A stretch of 64,000 nucleotides of DNA from Macrosoma leucophasiata (lineage: Eukaryota; Arthropoda; Insecta; Lepidoptera; Hedylidae): NCBI GenBank assembly GCA_036365455.1, contig JAWQUS010000026.1, positions 16,882,001 to 16,946,000 of the forward strand, given 5' to 3'. Numbering within the stretch: position 1 is the first letter of the stretch; every line of letters starts with the position of its first letter. The position numbers were made by a program, and so were the translations under genes. Below, piece after piece: positions 45,961 through 56,965 of this stretch. Under the pieces are notes generated by a model. The model was not told the DNA's origin, searched no databases, and worked only from the letters and a program-made list of their open reading frames with translations.

Positions 45961-46581
45961 TAGTAGTAACACACGACCGGAATGTTCCGAAAATAAGTAA
46001 CGCGGACCGAATTTGCTCTCGCTACACACGACCGGCTTCGGTAGGGCGGACCGAATCCGCCGACCAAATTCGCTCTCGCTACACACGACCGGAATGTTCC
46101 GAAAGTAAGTAACGCGGACCAAATTCGCTCTCGCTACACACGACCGGAATGTTCCGAAAATAAGTAACGCGGACCGAATTTGCTCTCGCTACACACGACC
46201 GGCTTCGGTAGGGCGGACCGAATCCGCCGACCAAATTCGCTCTCGCTACACACGACCGGCTTCGGTAGGGCGGACCGAATCCGCCGACCAAATCCGCTCT
46301 CGCTACGCACGACCGGCTTCGGAAGGGCGGACCGAATCCGCCGACCAAATCCGCTCTCGCTACACACGACCGGCTTCGGTAGGGCGGACCGAATCCGCCG
46401 ACCAAATCCGCTCTCGCTACACACGACCGGCTTCGGTACGGCGGACCGGATCCGCTGACCAAAACCGCGGGCGCGAACCGCATCGGACTTGCCGGACTCC
46501 TCTACACGCGACCATTTTCGATTCGGATCATACAGAATCCGCTGTCCGCTCCGTACCAAATCCGAACGTGTGTTACTACTA
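45961..46581. mobile_element. Inverted-repeat element carrying a two-unit minisatellite
   Basis: Ends TAGTAGTAACACACG and CGTGTGTTACTACTA are perfect inverse copies, with TAA on each side. Inside, from 45969 to about 46475, tandem units start ACACACGACCGG: type A of 57 bp (GGCTTCGGTAGGGCGG..) and type B of 55 bp (GGAATGTTCCGAAAATAAGT..). The observed order is B A B B A A A A then a diverged A. GC-rich against its surroundings; the long minus-strand open frames are a by-product of the repetition. Confidence 0.85.
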
Positions 46582-47049
46582 TAACAATAACACGTCACCG
46601 CTTTATTTTCCTATTTAGCGGAAGATTTGATACCAAATATAAATATATAAATACCAAAATTCGGTAAAGTGGTAATATCATATTCTCGGAAACATTTATA
46701 AATGTTAGAAGACTATTTGTACAAAGTCGCAGACTTTAGTTGCTCTGAAAAATAGAACCCGCTTTAAGAATGAATCACCTCGCTGATATTAAGTAATAAA
46801 TACTTCATGTATTTTTATTTAACGTAATATTATGAAATTCCATTCCGTTTTCCTTATTCATTTTCCATTCCGATGCTGTTCTTAGAATTTATTCCATTTT
46901 ATGTAATGCTTTGAAAGCAGTTCTGTAGAAACTTGAAAATTGCATTTTGTCTCAATAGATGAATTATATTTCCTACATACTTTAATTTCTAGACGCTACA
47001 TAAATTAATAGTAAAACATACATTTAATTTAGGAAAGGAAAAAACGGGT

Positions 47050-47430
47050 GCTCTTATCTATACATATAATAAAACAGTAAAATCCGCGTGTCTGTACATT
47101 GTATATATTTACGAAAAACCAATTGGGGGCGATGTTAAAATAGTATGAGAACCATTTTTTAACGATTTTTAAATTTTTTGTTTGTCTGTTTGTCCCTTTG
47201 TCCAGGCTAATCTCCGAAGATACTAGACGGATTCGAATGAAACTTTTGTGGTGTATAGATACTAAGCCTGGCCAATACTTAGGCTACTTTTTACTGCGGG
47301 AAAATCATTCATTCCCACGGGAATCTCTAATTTAATTTCATTTTCCTATACAAATAGTCCGTACCTATCAAACCTTTGACACATTATTTCATTGTGAGGC
47401 AATACGAAGTTTGCCGGGTCAGCTAGTGTT
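47050..47430 (+). repeat. Helitron-like element, longest copy
   Basis: Starts TCTATACATATAATAAAACA, contains CCAGGCTAATCTCCGAAGAT and ends GGCAATACGAAGTTTGCC, GGGTCAGCTAGT. The TC start and CTAG|T end fit a Helitron. Confidence 0.6.
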
Positions 47431-47456
47431 TAATATATACTTAAGCAGGTATCTAC

Positions 47457-47600
47457 AGTCCCCAGCAATAAATATTGCACATCGACCCTAGGAAAGAGAC
47501 TTCGGCTATTTTCGGCTCTGTAGAGCGTTACCTCTTTCGCACACTGCCTATATGACGTTTGTCATTTTGATTGAATTTCTACTCGAATTTCTAGCAATGC
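47457..47600 (+). repeat. MITE-4, partial
   Basis: AGTCCCCAGCAATAAATATTGCACATCG then TAGAGCGTTACCTC and CACACTGCCTA; parallel to 59777-60030. Confidence 0.65.
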
Positions 47601-47627
47601 TACACTATCAGTGCCTACGTATGCAGT

Positions 47628-47900
47628 GTGTTTTTTTATGTAATGGAAATAGCAAACAAGCATGCAGTTCACATTGATGTTAAGTGTCGACTGCAGCCTA
47701 TAGACACCCACACAAAGACCAAGGTCAAAATGCAGATGCGTTTCCAATCCTGAGGCCTAAGGTGTAATGCCTCTGTGCCGGAAATTACAGGGCCGTACAT
47801 TACCACCTGACCGGAACACGATAGTGCGGCAAGTATATTAGGTAATGTGGTGGAGAGCGAGAGCGAGTTCCATAACTAGAGCTCTACCACCAGTAAAAAG
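47628..47900 (-). repeat. REP-1, inverted
   Basis: TTTTTTTATGTAATGGAAAT to GAGCTCTACCACCAGTAAAA, with an internal loss near 47823. Confidence 0.75.
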
Positions 47901-50652
47901 TGGGGGGTTGTATTAAAGTGTAACAGATATATCGATTTACGAAGTCGAAACTAGACGATGGTCTCTTACGTAACCTCGATGTGCAAAATTTCTTAGCTAA
48001 TTTTCAATTACTTATATTGAATAAATATACACTTGTAAATTCGTCGTCGGTAGATGTACGGTTAACTGAAATAGTAATCGGGCCATGTAATGTTGACAAG
48101 TTCGTTCATATGACTATAATTTTATTTAACAAGCCTTTCAGGAAGTTACATGTCTGTGTTTGTTGTATTGTCACACCGCGGACACTCGGCCAAAATTCCA
48201 TACAAACGCTTGATTTGGTTTCTATCCATCAGTGACGTGTAATTATTTACACTCGCACCTGTGTGCGTAGCACGTACAAAATACCAACCGTCGCAAAATG
48301 CAAATCGGGCGGGACGTCGAAGTGTCCATTCTATACGTAGTATTATTACATATTCTCTGGTATTGTTCAACATTACATAATAGAATCTGAGATCTCAAAA
48401 GGGTACTCAGAGCTCACGAATTACAATTGACCTTCAAAGTAAATTTATGTGGTGCAGAAATCATATCTTCGATTGATGCTGAAAATATTCTCATAGTCGT
48501 ATAATTTATATAAATAAATAATATAGAAGAAAAAAACCGAGCCAATATGTAACTGCTCTACACATACTCATACACTTATTAAACAGAAATATAAACAAAC
48601 ATCATCCTAGATAATCCTTTTTGCTGGTACTTCCAATACAGATTCAATTTAAATACAACCCCCGTAACATCCCTTCTTGCAGTAACAACTGTAATCATTG
48701 TAATTGCAGCACGTACAGTGAACAGTGACTAGGAGAGCATAGGACGCAAGGAAAAGCGACGGAACAGTTTCCCGCGGACGCAATTACGTCGGGCCAAAGC
48801 CGGCAAACACGTGCGGAACACGGGAAGCTAGCTCACGTATGTTAAACGCTTAGGTAAAATGGATGTAGTTTTGTCAATGCTCTTTGATACACCGAATTTT
48901 AGATATGTATTTGTCATTCTGTGGGATTGCTTCCTAAAATCTGTACAGGTGATGTTTTGATAGTAATTGTATAGACAATTCTTTTAAGAGATATTACTCC
49001 AGTTTCTTTAGTGTGTGTTTCAACCTCAAACGGGACCTCGAAAGAATGCTCGGTGTGATACCAAAATTAGATATTAAACTGAGACACAAACTGTTCTGAT
49101 GGACCTATTCATTTGTTATACCTACTCTATTGCCATAAATTTGAAAGTCACAATGTCGTACATTGCTGTTTTGACGAAATGTGATAATTACCATCAGAAA
49201 AACAGCAATGTAGTACATGATGCCTTTCAATTTGACGGCCACCGAGTTACATAATACGCCCATACGAATATTAATGTAACGAATCTAAAAATATTGATAC
49301 ACTTGTACACCCTGAATTATAAACAAAATAAAAAAATATATAAATATGTAGCGAAATAAAGCTATAACATAATGCTCCGAATAGCGTGCTATAATATAAG
49401 AGTAAAATAGCGCTCTTACATAGTGTTTCAAATAACGCGTCCTATAATAGCATATTGAATTTAGCATGCTATTCTTAAATAGCTTTTTGAACAACTCTAG
49501 TCGTGATGGAACCTTATCCCGCGGATGTCATTATGCCAGGTCACATTAGACAAACAAGAACATCAGCAAATGCGGAAACTAAGCTCACATACATTAAAGA
49601 CAGCTTGAATTGCACACTAACAGTTTTAAAATTTAATTACTTTAGTTTAACAAAACAAAAAGAAGCCGGTATCTGCACATCTTTTTTTTTTCAGAATAAA
49701 AAGTAGTTGAGAGAGTTAATATCCAATTCTGAATTGTTTCAAGATTTATTTATAATTAATTTGTTATATTTAATCAGGTTTGTATAAATACTTTAAAGAG
49801 AAGTTAACTGTAACATTGTTTGCTTGTAATCATAGAATTTAATTAAATTGCAACCTAAAGTTATTGTTTGCAAATTACCGGGCGTATGCACGCGGCGAAA
49901 ATAATATTTATTTAGGCCTAAAAAGTTAAAGTTGTGAATTTCGTTTGCTTGCGCAACCGGACGTATTAAATAACTTTCAGTTACAGCCACAACCGTTTTA
50001 AAGCACTTTGTTATCGTCCATACTAAATGCCCGTAGGCTTTTGCTCTACAAATTAATTATAAAGGGAAGCTCTGTAATACATCTCCGCGAAGAAATTGAA
50101 TTAACCCAATTTAACGAGCTTGCGCCTACCAAATCCCCGACATAAAAATTCTCCCTTCACACTATTAATAAGTATACCTTCATTTTCTAAAGGAAAATTA
50201 TAAACTGAACCGTTTAAGTAAAAACCAGAATTTTGTAGAATTTAAAATTTGATTTCATATTATGTTTGATTCAATTCACGAAGTTCTCTCACTGAAAACA
50301 ATCCGCGAACAGTCAGACTGAATAAAACAGATCGTCGAAAACGATTTACGGAACACAGTCGCACTTTCGTGGGATTAACTTCAAAGAAATTACGTTGTCT
50401 TTGTTGTTCCCCCAAGCTCTTTGTTGTTTTTAATGTGCCTCAAGATGGCGACTCATCTATTTAATCTAAAGGGTTAATTACGAAAATGTTTCTATTAAAA
50501 CCAACCGAATTAATTCAAACATTCCAGACCATGCAGCTTTTGTTGTGTTACTACAGCTACCAGGACACCATGAAGTAAGAGAGTAGAGTACCCAAAGTAT
50601 TCCTTATTGAATGAGTTTTATAAATTGGTAATCTTGCATTCGATAATCTTAC

Positions 50653-50760
50653 GTCATGAATGTTCTGCATTGGATCGTGGACTAGGTCTCCGAAGCGGTC
50701 CACTCGGACCTCGGTGGCGGGCAGCGGGGTGCGACACTCGGCATCGAAACGGAACTGACC
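50653..50760 (-). CDS. rg: rg alternative linker exon 2 (paralogous to exon 1)
   Basis: After a CCAG acceptor the frame reads GQFRFDAECRTPLPATEVR, clearly a diverged copy of SQFRFDNECNISLPENHKR in the preceding exon. It continues with VDRFGDLVHDPMQNIHD to a strong donor, GTAAGA: 36 codons, phase 0 at both ends. A weaker donor, GTGGAC at 50703, would give a 19-codon exon of exactly the same length as the short form of exon 1. It lies 296 bp downstream of exon 1 and is followed by an 18.5-kb intron. Equal phase and shared start suggest it is used instead of exon 1. Simultaneous inclusion is not prevented by frame or intron length. Confidence 0.82.
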
Positions 50761-51056
50761 CTGGCACCACATACACAAGGACAATAGCAAATGGGTATAA
50801 TACATGAACGTCACGGCGATAAAACGCCGCTGTGCTGTGCGTGGAAATCGTTTAGTTCGCATCGCGTAAATCAGGACTTATCAACGCAATCCATCAGTTT
50901 AAATCGTTGTTTGTGTCACAAGATAAATGGATACTAAAGCAATAAAACATTATAACGTGTGAGGGGAACTAAACGGTTTCCATTAGAGATGTCTACACAG
51001 AAGCGGGACAAACACACAAAACTGAATATAAAGAGCGAGCGGCGCGACATGCTTAC
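50761..51056. other. Short intron between the two alternative linker exons
   Basis: A 296-bp interval between the long form of exon 1 and exon 2. Long enough for normal splicing, so exclusion of one exon would have to be enforced by something other than a minimal intron. No repeat recognised. Confidence 0.65.
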
Positions 51057-51356
51057 ACGCTTGCATGCTTCAATATCTACGAGCAGAGACGCATGCGCTG
51101 CAGCCACTTCGCGCGCTTCATCCGCTAGACGGCGCCCTCGAGGCGTCGAGTCTTCTTTGATAACTACGCAAGCTTCTTCTGTTTCTGGTGGCCTGGTATC
51201 TTCGTTTGGCGAAGCGGGCTCGGGGGGTTCAGGAGTGGGATCTGGTTGGGGGTCGGGGGGCATTTCAGCGTCAAGCTTGAGAGCGGCCGGCTCGCTCACC
51301 CGTTTGTGGTTCTCCGGTAAACTGATGTTGCATTCGTTGTCGAATCGGAATTGACT
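51057..51356 (-). CDS. rg: rg alternative linker exon 1, with two nested donors
   Basis: It begins SQFRFDNECNISLPENHKR, the conserved linker after the LamG-like domain (KSTFKF..HLAEHHKQ in vertebrates). A good donor, GTGAGC, follows HKR at 51299, giving a 57-nt exon (51300-51356). The same frame stays open for 81 more codons, GC-rich against an AT-rich intron, and ends at a second strong donor, GTAAGC, after ACKR, giving a 300-nt exon. The extension is acidic and proline-rich (PDPQPDPTPEPPEP) and then helical (RRLADEAREVAAAHASLL). Both forms are phase 0, and both would join VLYDGKL. The short form is the family-like one. The long form is inferred from open frame, composition and splice site. 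Confidence 0.85.
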
Positions 51357-52684
51357 CTATCCAATCCATTTGTTAGCGGGAAACAAACAAGTTTTTAGAT
51401 AAATAAAGGGTAGGTAAAATTTGCATCGATTCTCTCGTCTCATATCTCTTTATGAATAATCGTAGCTCAGCCAAGAAAAAACTATCACATTTTTATTTTT
51501 AATTACTAATTGGCTAAACTACGATTAATAATAGACTAATATTAATAAATATAACGCGATCCAACTGCAGAACTTACAAATAATAACTTCGTTTTAATTA
51601 GAATAAAAATCGAAGTGAGGATCTGCAGTTGAATGGAGGTCTAATCTAAAGCTTACACATTTTTCTTCTTTCATTTCTGCATTCAGTACAACCGCTTACC
51701 TCACGTCAACATCCAGGCGTGTTTGTGATTTTATTAAACTTTTATAGCAGGCAACCCCAATACTCTCAATGACTCCATAACCCTTTTATCGCCTATAAAA
51801 GGTGGGAAATAGTTATGTTATCAATGCAAAATAAACGCTCCCTATAGCTTTCCCTTCGACGACGCCTGGATACACATATGAGGGAAACGACAGACGACAT
51901 ACATTACAGAACACATATTTTTTGAATAAATAGATACATCATATTTTTGGTGAATTAAAGTCGGTCTAGACCTGAAAATCCTAAACTCAGTATTGATCAG
52001 GAAAAGGAATGGTACAATTTACTCAAACGACAAACTAATAATAAAAGCTAACAATGAAAGCTTATACAACTTTACTTTCTCTATGGCTTGTAGTAAAACT
52101 ACAGGACTGTTAATTACAACAATTATTGATAAGCGGTATACAAGGTTCCACATTTTCAAGTTTCACAGCAGTATAGGCCATTTTCAATGAGAAAATTGTT
52201 TTTAAACACTTTCAGAGACAAAATTTGCAATGTTTCTAAACGCAGCGTCCAAAAACACTATCTAAATACGACACGATAAACATCTGATTATGTAGACGGC
52301 ACAGGTTTTAGATTGTTTTAGATTTGGTGCTACAAATATCACGTGATATCTTAGAAACTGTGCAGCCGAAATATAGTATGTATCTCAATAATTACAGCTT
52401 TAGGATATAAAAAATTATTAGGTATATCGATTTTGAGAGAATCGAAAATGAAAAATATACTTCTCAGAGGGGCTCAATCCGTCCCCTGGAACACAATCCA
52501 TTAACTACTGTTTCTCTGGGGAGACGCGGTATTTAAATCCCACTCGAAAACAATTCTTTCTTCATTAATCGATTTTTTATCGGGGAATTACGAAAAATAC
52601 ACCATGTCAAAATATTAATAATTTCCTTAATCGAAGTTGAGTTCAGGATTCAGAGCGTTGAACATTTCTCCATGTATAACTAAC
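51357..52684. other. rg intron before the linker exons
   Basis: AT-rich. ATCCAACTGCAGAACTTAC near 51560 and GGATCTGCAGTTGAATGGAGG near 51618 are partly inverted. No element family or exon recognised. Confidence 0.65.
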
Positions 52685-52831
52685 CTTATATCCTGGGCCG
52701 AGCCGGTGCATAGCACATATTTGGTGGGTGGTGAGCGCCTCTCCGAACAGATATATGGCAGCCATCTGTCCGCAGAACACTCGTTCCTCGTCCAGCTCGG
52801 CCGTCGCGCCGATATAACATTTGTCGAATGG
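52685..52831 (-). CDS. rg: rg exon: end of the LamG-like domain
   Basis: It encodes 49 codons from [10 protein letters not shown] to HRLGPGYK, phase 0 at both ends. The motif order [22 protein letters not shown] and HRLGPGYK matches the last beta strands of the neurobeachin LamG-like domain almost residue for residue. The acceptor is GATTGCAG and the donor GTTAGT. Because the exon ends on a whole codon, it can be joined in frame to any of the three alternative linker forms found at 51.3 and 50.7 kb. Confidence 0.97.
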
Positions 52832-52969
52832 CTGCAATCAATACACATTGCAATCAATTACACACAGCTTAGCACAGTGTTTGTGAAAGAGGGTTCATTA
52901 TTTTCTTAATACTAAGGTCGTGACTCGTGTAGAAGGGTTAAAACTTTATTGTATTTTTCACAAGATGAT

Positions 52970-53017
52970 TAAAATATTTGTACTCACATGTGATAACATG
53001 TGAGTACAAATATTTTA
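52970..53017. repeat. Perfect hairpin, 22-bp arms, 4-nt loop
   Basis: TAAAATATTTGTACTCACATGT, GATA, then its exact inverse complement. It lies about 30 bp from a SINE-2-like module. Confidence 0.85.
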
Positions 53018-53039
53018 AAGATATTTAAAGAAAAATTTA

Positions 53040-53120
53040 CAGAAAAATTTGACTTCGAGTGGGACTTGGACCCACGACCATTTGCCCAGTCGCTCTACCT
53101 ATTAAGCTGCCTAAGTTCCA
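53040..53120 (-). mobile_element. SINE-2-like tRNA module, diverged
   Basis: Minus strand GGAACTTAGGCAGCTTAATAGG, TAGAGCGACTGGGC, GTGGGTCCAAGTCCCAC, GAAGTCAAATTTTTC. The B box has changed (GGTCCAAGTCC). Confidence 0.6.
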
Positions 53121-53539
53121 CATCCACGATTGTTGGAAGGTTAGTAGTTGACAAGATTTTCATTGGTTTACGTTTGTTTCAGGTTTATATCGAAAAATGT
53201 GTGACTTTATACTAGTGTAGAGAGGTTAATATGAAAAACGACTGTTCCAGTAGAAGGTTCGATTTATTGTCCGTTAATATAATTGTTTAACATACATTGA
53301 TACAATATTAGGAGATTGTGAGTACACACTACACTAGCCGAGTCCACGAGAGGATTTTCGCAGTTACTCGAGCACGTCATATTAATAACCTTTTGTTTTT
53401 TTTTTCTATTACGAGTAGGATAAAACTAAGGATATAAAAATTAACTAACGTGTGTAACCTAAAAAGCAGCAGATTCAATGTTTTAACGGGCACGACGTGT
53501 GCAGGTGCAGGTACCTAGTTTACTTGCTAAACATCCATT

Positions 53540-54180
53540 CGTATAAGATTCAGATTCAGATTCCGATTCAGATTCTTTATTCATAACATAATTAAGTTAC
53601 AAGTCGGAAAAAAATTATGTGTACACATTTAGGTCTACATACAATTAAAATTAAAATATTATTACACTATTATTATATCACTTATTAAATACGTGTAAAC
53701 TATTAATTATTATTATTGTTAAAAAAAAAACAAAAATTAAATGATTACAGAATCAGATTACAGATAAGTTTCATTCAAGCAATAGACATTGGCAATTGCG
53801 ATACAAAAATTCGTTGACGGATTAAAAAGAATGTTGGATAAGCCACCTACGTAATCTATTTTTGAAAATACTGATGGAGTTTGCACCGTTCTTTATTGCA
53901 TCCGGCAGCTTGTTATACACTGAAGGGCCCATTATGTACACGGACCTCTCCGATTTGCGAAGCTCATGACCCGGCGTAGCCAGTAGATGAGCAAGCTTAT
54001 TACTGCGGAGCATGAGTAACGATTAATTGATACCACGTAACTTAAACTTTTCAATGTTTTCGTGGGTAAACATAGCCATTTGAAAAATTAGCTCGCACGG
54101 GAGTGGCATGATGTTAAGCTCTCTGAATAGGTCTCTGCATGACTCGCCCTCGCGTGCCCGTGCTATAAAATGTAAAATGT
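53540..54180 (-). mobile_element. Decayed LINE 3' end
   Basis: The minus strand reads FRELNIMPLPCELIFQMAMF, THENIEKFKLRG, then after a stop or shift LRSNKLAHLLATPGHELRKS, ERSVYIMGPSVYNKLPDAIK, IFKNRLRRWLIQHSF. This is the C-terminus of a jockey/CR1-type reverse transcriptase (..YN.LPD.IK...FK..L..WL). A (GATTCA)n run at 53548-53575 is its simple-sequence tail. Confidence 0.75.
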
Positions 54181-54493
54181 CGATAAGTTAGTTTATAATT
54201 TATAAACATATAGTTATATTTATAAACTAACTAACCGACACGAAGACAAGTGCGGATAATTTTGACATTATAAGAATTATTTTACTACTTGTTAGTAAAA
54301 TAATTCTTCAATAATGACACTCGGGCGAAGTATTCCACAATTCCACCGTAGTCATGAAATTAGGAAATACCGCGGTCGTGGTTCAGTCTCAGTCTCAGCC
54401 GGCTACGTGCATGCGGTGAGATGCAAGTACACAAAATGGCTATACACTCAACGACTGTAGTAGTTACTTACAAGTGCAGTCGACGAGAGTTTT

Positions 54494-54775
54494 TTTTATG
54501 TAATGGAAGTGGCAAACAAGCATGCAGTTCACATTGATGTTAAGTCATGACTGCAGCCTATAGACACTTACACAAAGACCAAGGTCAAAATGCAGATGCG
54601 TTACCGCTCCTGAGGCCTAAGGTGTTATGCCTCTGTGCCGGAAATAACAGGGCCGTACATTACCACCTGACCGGAACACGGTAGTGCTGAACACTACCAT
54701 TTAGCGGCAAGTATATTAGGTAATGCGGTGGTGCCTACGCCCGCGAGCTCCGTTACTGGACCTCCTCCACCAGTA
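54494..54775 (-). repeat. REP-1, full-length reference copy
   Basis: TTTTTTTATGTAATGGAAGTG, CAAACAAGCATGCAGTTCAC, to CCTCCACCAGTAAAAA. GAGAGTT on both sides (54485 and 54782) is a possible 7-bp target duplication, read with the A/T-rich ends. Confidence 0.8.
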
Positions 54776-54894
54776 AAAAAAGAGAGTTCTCCAAAAGCGC
54801 TTCATCGCAGTATTCACTCGTATTTTTTTATGTTATGATAGTGGCATCAGCGGCAAGCAGTTCATGTTGATGGTAAGTGAATGCTATAGCCTAT

Positions 54895-55350
54895 ACTGGC
54901 AACAATCCTTTTTACGTCCCACTGCTGCACGAGTCTCTCCCCTTTTTTGGTGAGCCCTGCAGCTTATTCCACTACGCTACTCCAATGCGGGTTGGTGGAG
55001 AAAGGGGTTAGCGCCAATAAAGCCTCCGACAAGGTATAACGACTGCTATCTATCGATAGCAACCGAGCCTGACGGCTTAACGTGCCCTCCGAAGCACGGA
55101 AACGCGCATTTTAATTTGCCAATAGCGGTCACCCGTCACACACCAGGCCGCGCCTGTCTCGCACAACCGAGTAGTAAGGCTTGCTATCTACACCAGCCGC
55201 AGGGCCGTCCGCGCTTCCTTTATTGCCTATAGAGATTTACACAAATCCGAGGTCAAAATACACGTGCCTTGCCACGGTCTAAGTTGTTTTACCTCTGTAA
55301 TAATTACTACGGGTTCATTATTATCTGACCGGAACACGATAGTGCTGAAA
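54895..55350 (+). repeat. REP-2 followed by a REP-1 fragment
   Basis: CCCACTGCTGCACGAGTCTC to CACCAGCCGCAGGGCCG (54905-55220), then GATTTACACAAATCCGAGG..GACCGGAACACGATAGTGC (REP-1, inverted). Confidence 0.65.
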
Positions 55351-55910
55351 GAATAGAGAAACTAAAGAAAGATTTTTTGAATGAAAATAGTAAGTGCCTA
55401 CAATTAACAACATCACTGAAATCGTATTTTTGAATACTAGTCTATAAACATCTACTTAAAAACTAGAGGCCAAAACGCAAATGCGAAGCCATTCCTAAGG
55501 TCTAATCTTTTAGGTCCATGAGCTAAAACAACTTAATACCCACTCGCAAGTCACTTGGAAGAAAATACTTGACAACTTCGCGTCAGTAATGGAATCAGAA
55601 GATACCGCGGTACTTGTTCATCCAGTTAACTATATTTATGTGAGAAGCGAGTACACAAAGTAGCTATTCACGTGAATATTATACTCCTACAAGTGCATTG
55701 GAAGTAAATTCCTCGTACACGTTTCACCGCCCACAATAAAGCGTATTGTGTGGAGCGGTTTTAATATTCGTAGCGCCACAAGGCTACATTAGGCGGCTAT
55801 AAACGTGCAGTCACTATGAGATACTTTCGCACTCCTTATACTTTAGGAAACCCTGGTCTAATCAATATGCAGTGCAATTGAACTCAATTATTATGTAATT
55901 TATTTATTAG

Positions 55911-56965
55911 TCCACTACTACTACGCGGGGTCCTGGGTTCGATTCCCGTGTCGGGGACTATCAGAGATAACGGTTTAAAATCCTTTATCTCTGATGCTAT
56001 TGGGATTTTTCCATTGTCTGGAAGTTTCCCAGTACCTCAGAGTTTGGTAATGTACCCGGCGATGGCAACAGGTTCGCCACCTGTTTCATGGGCCAAAACG
56101 TAACCGGGGAGTCGTGGGTTTGCATGTATGCTTGAATGCATGCATTTACCTCTGCCTACCCCTTCGGGGTAAAGCAGAGGTAAATGCATGCATTACAAAA
56201 GCACACAACAAAATATTAGGCAATGAAGAAGCCGACAGCGCGGCAAAGGACGCTGCACGTCTACATAAAGCCCCTGATTTCAAGGAGTTTCCGATAAGCT
56301 TTGTGAAGCATATTCTAAAAGATGAAACTGCATTATCAAGTAACAAAAATTACATAGAATCACGAACTGGCGAACTCACCCGAAAATGGTTACCCGACTT
56401 GAATGCAATAAACGAGTTACACAAAATAGGCTACCCAAGTTTCCACCTCACTCAAGTTTTTACCGGGCACGGTTACCATAAACAATATCTCCATAGATTG
56501 AAAATCACTCCCTCGGACAAATGTCCCTGTGATGACACTTCAATTCAAAGCATCCACCATCTGCTCACTGATTGTCCTCGCTACAGTAACGCTCGCTTCA
56601 CTCACATAAACACATGCAATATGCTCAATATAGACCCATTCAAATTAGAAAGCATCCTACAAAAAGAAAGTACAAGAAACACATTCAATCAGTTCACTAA
56701 ACACATTGTCAACACCTTAAAGCAGTTCAACAATACATGAGATATCATCACATAATAACTAAACTCAAAATACATATCTAACCCACTCTATACACACCTT
56801 TCATCTTGATACTGACTTAAGTCGCCCGTAAACCGTAGCGAGGACTTCTGTCAAGTCATCCACAACATTACTTACTCCTCTTGTTTAATTATACAAAGGA
56901 GACAAAAAAAAAAAAAAAAAAAAAAAAAAACCCCTTCGGGGATTACAGGCGTGAAGTTATGTACG
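55911..56965 (+). mobile_element. SINE-1 copy split by a LINE insertion
   Basis: TTATTTATTAG at 55900-55910 and 56966-56976 is its target duplication. SINE sequence runs CCACTACTACTACGCGGGG to ACCTCTGCCTACCCCTTCGGGG (56169) and resumes with GATTACAGGCGTGAAG after 56941. The head is truncated before the A box. Confidence 0.85.
56170..56930 (+). mobile_element. 5'-truncated LINE (RNase H tail) with poly(A) and 11-bp TSD
   Basis: CCCCTTCGGGG at 56159-56169 and 56931-56941 flanks it. From about 56195 the frame reads KAHNKILGNEEADSAAKDAA (end of an RNase H domain, H..I.GNE.AD..AK), then FTGHGYHKQYLHRLKI, the Cys/His tail CPCDDTSIQSIHHLLTDCP, and a stop at 56738-56740. Poly(A) is 56905-56930. An RNase H plus CxC..H..C tail fits the I/R1 group. 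The first 25 bases are an inverted copy of the neighbouring SINE. Confidence 0.85.

Larger units (their letters stand above)
32202..50652. other. Largest rg intron (18.5 kb), repeats only
   Basis: It holds REP-1 copies (32598, 34125, 34683, 34795, 40995, 43597, 45240, 47628), Helitron-like copies (37185, 39145, 44495, 47050), a LINE (41351-42100), a large inverted repeat (43807-44220), the minisatellite MITE (45961-46581), MITE-4 (47457-47600) and a diverged MITE-1 (33130-33455). 35080-37180, 37380-39050, 39400-40990, 42110-43590 and 47900-50650 show no firm element and no exon. Confidence 0.7.

Noticed and set aside
46079..46598. Two long overlapping minus-strand open frames with repeated RSRSCVARADLVGGFGPP-like peptide
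   Set aside because: They are the translation of the 55/57-bp minisatellite; unit lengths near multiples of three and GC richness keep frames open. No start, splice or homology support.
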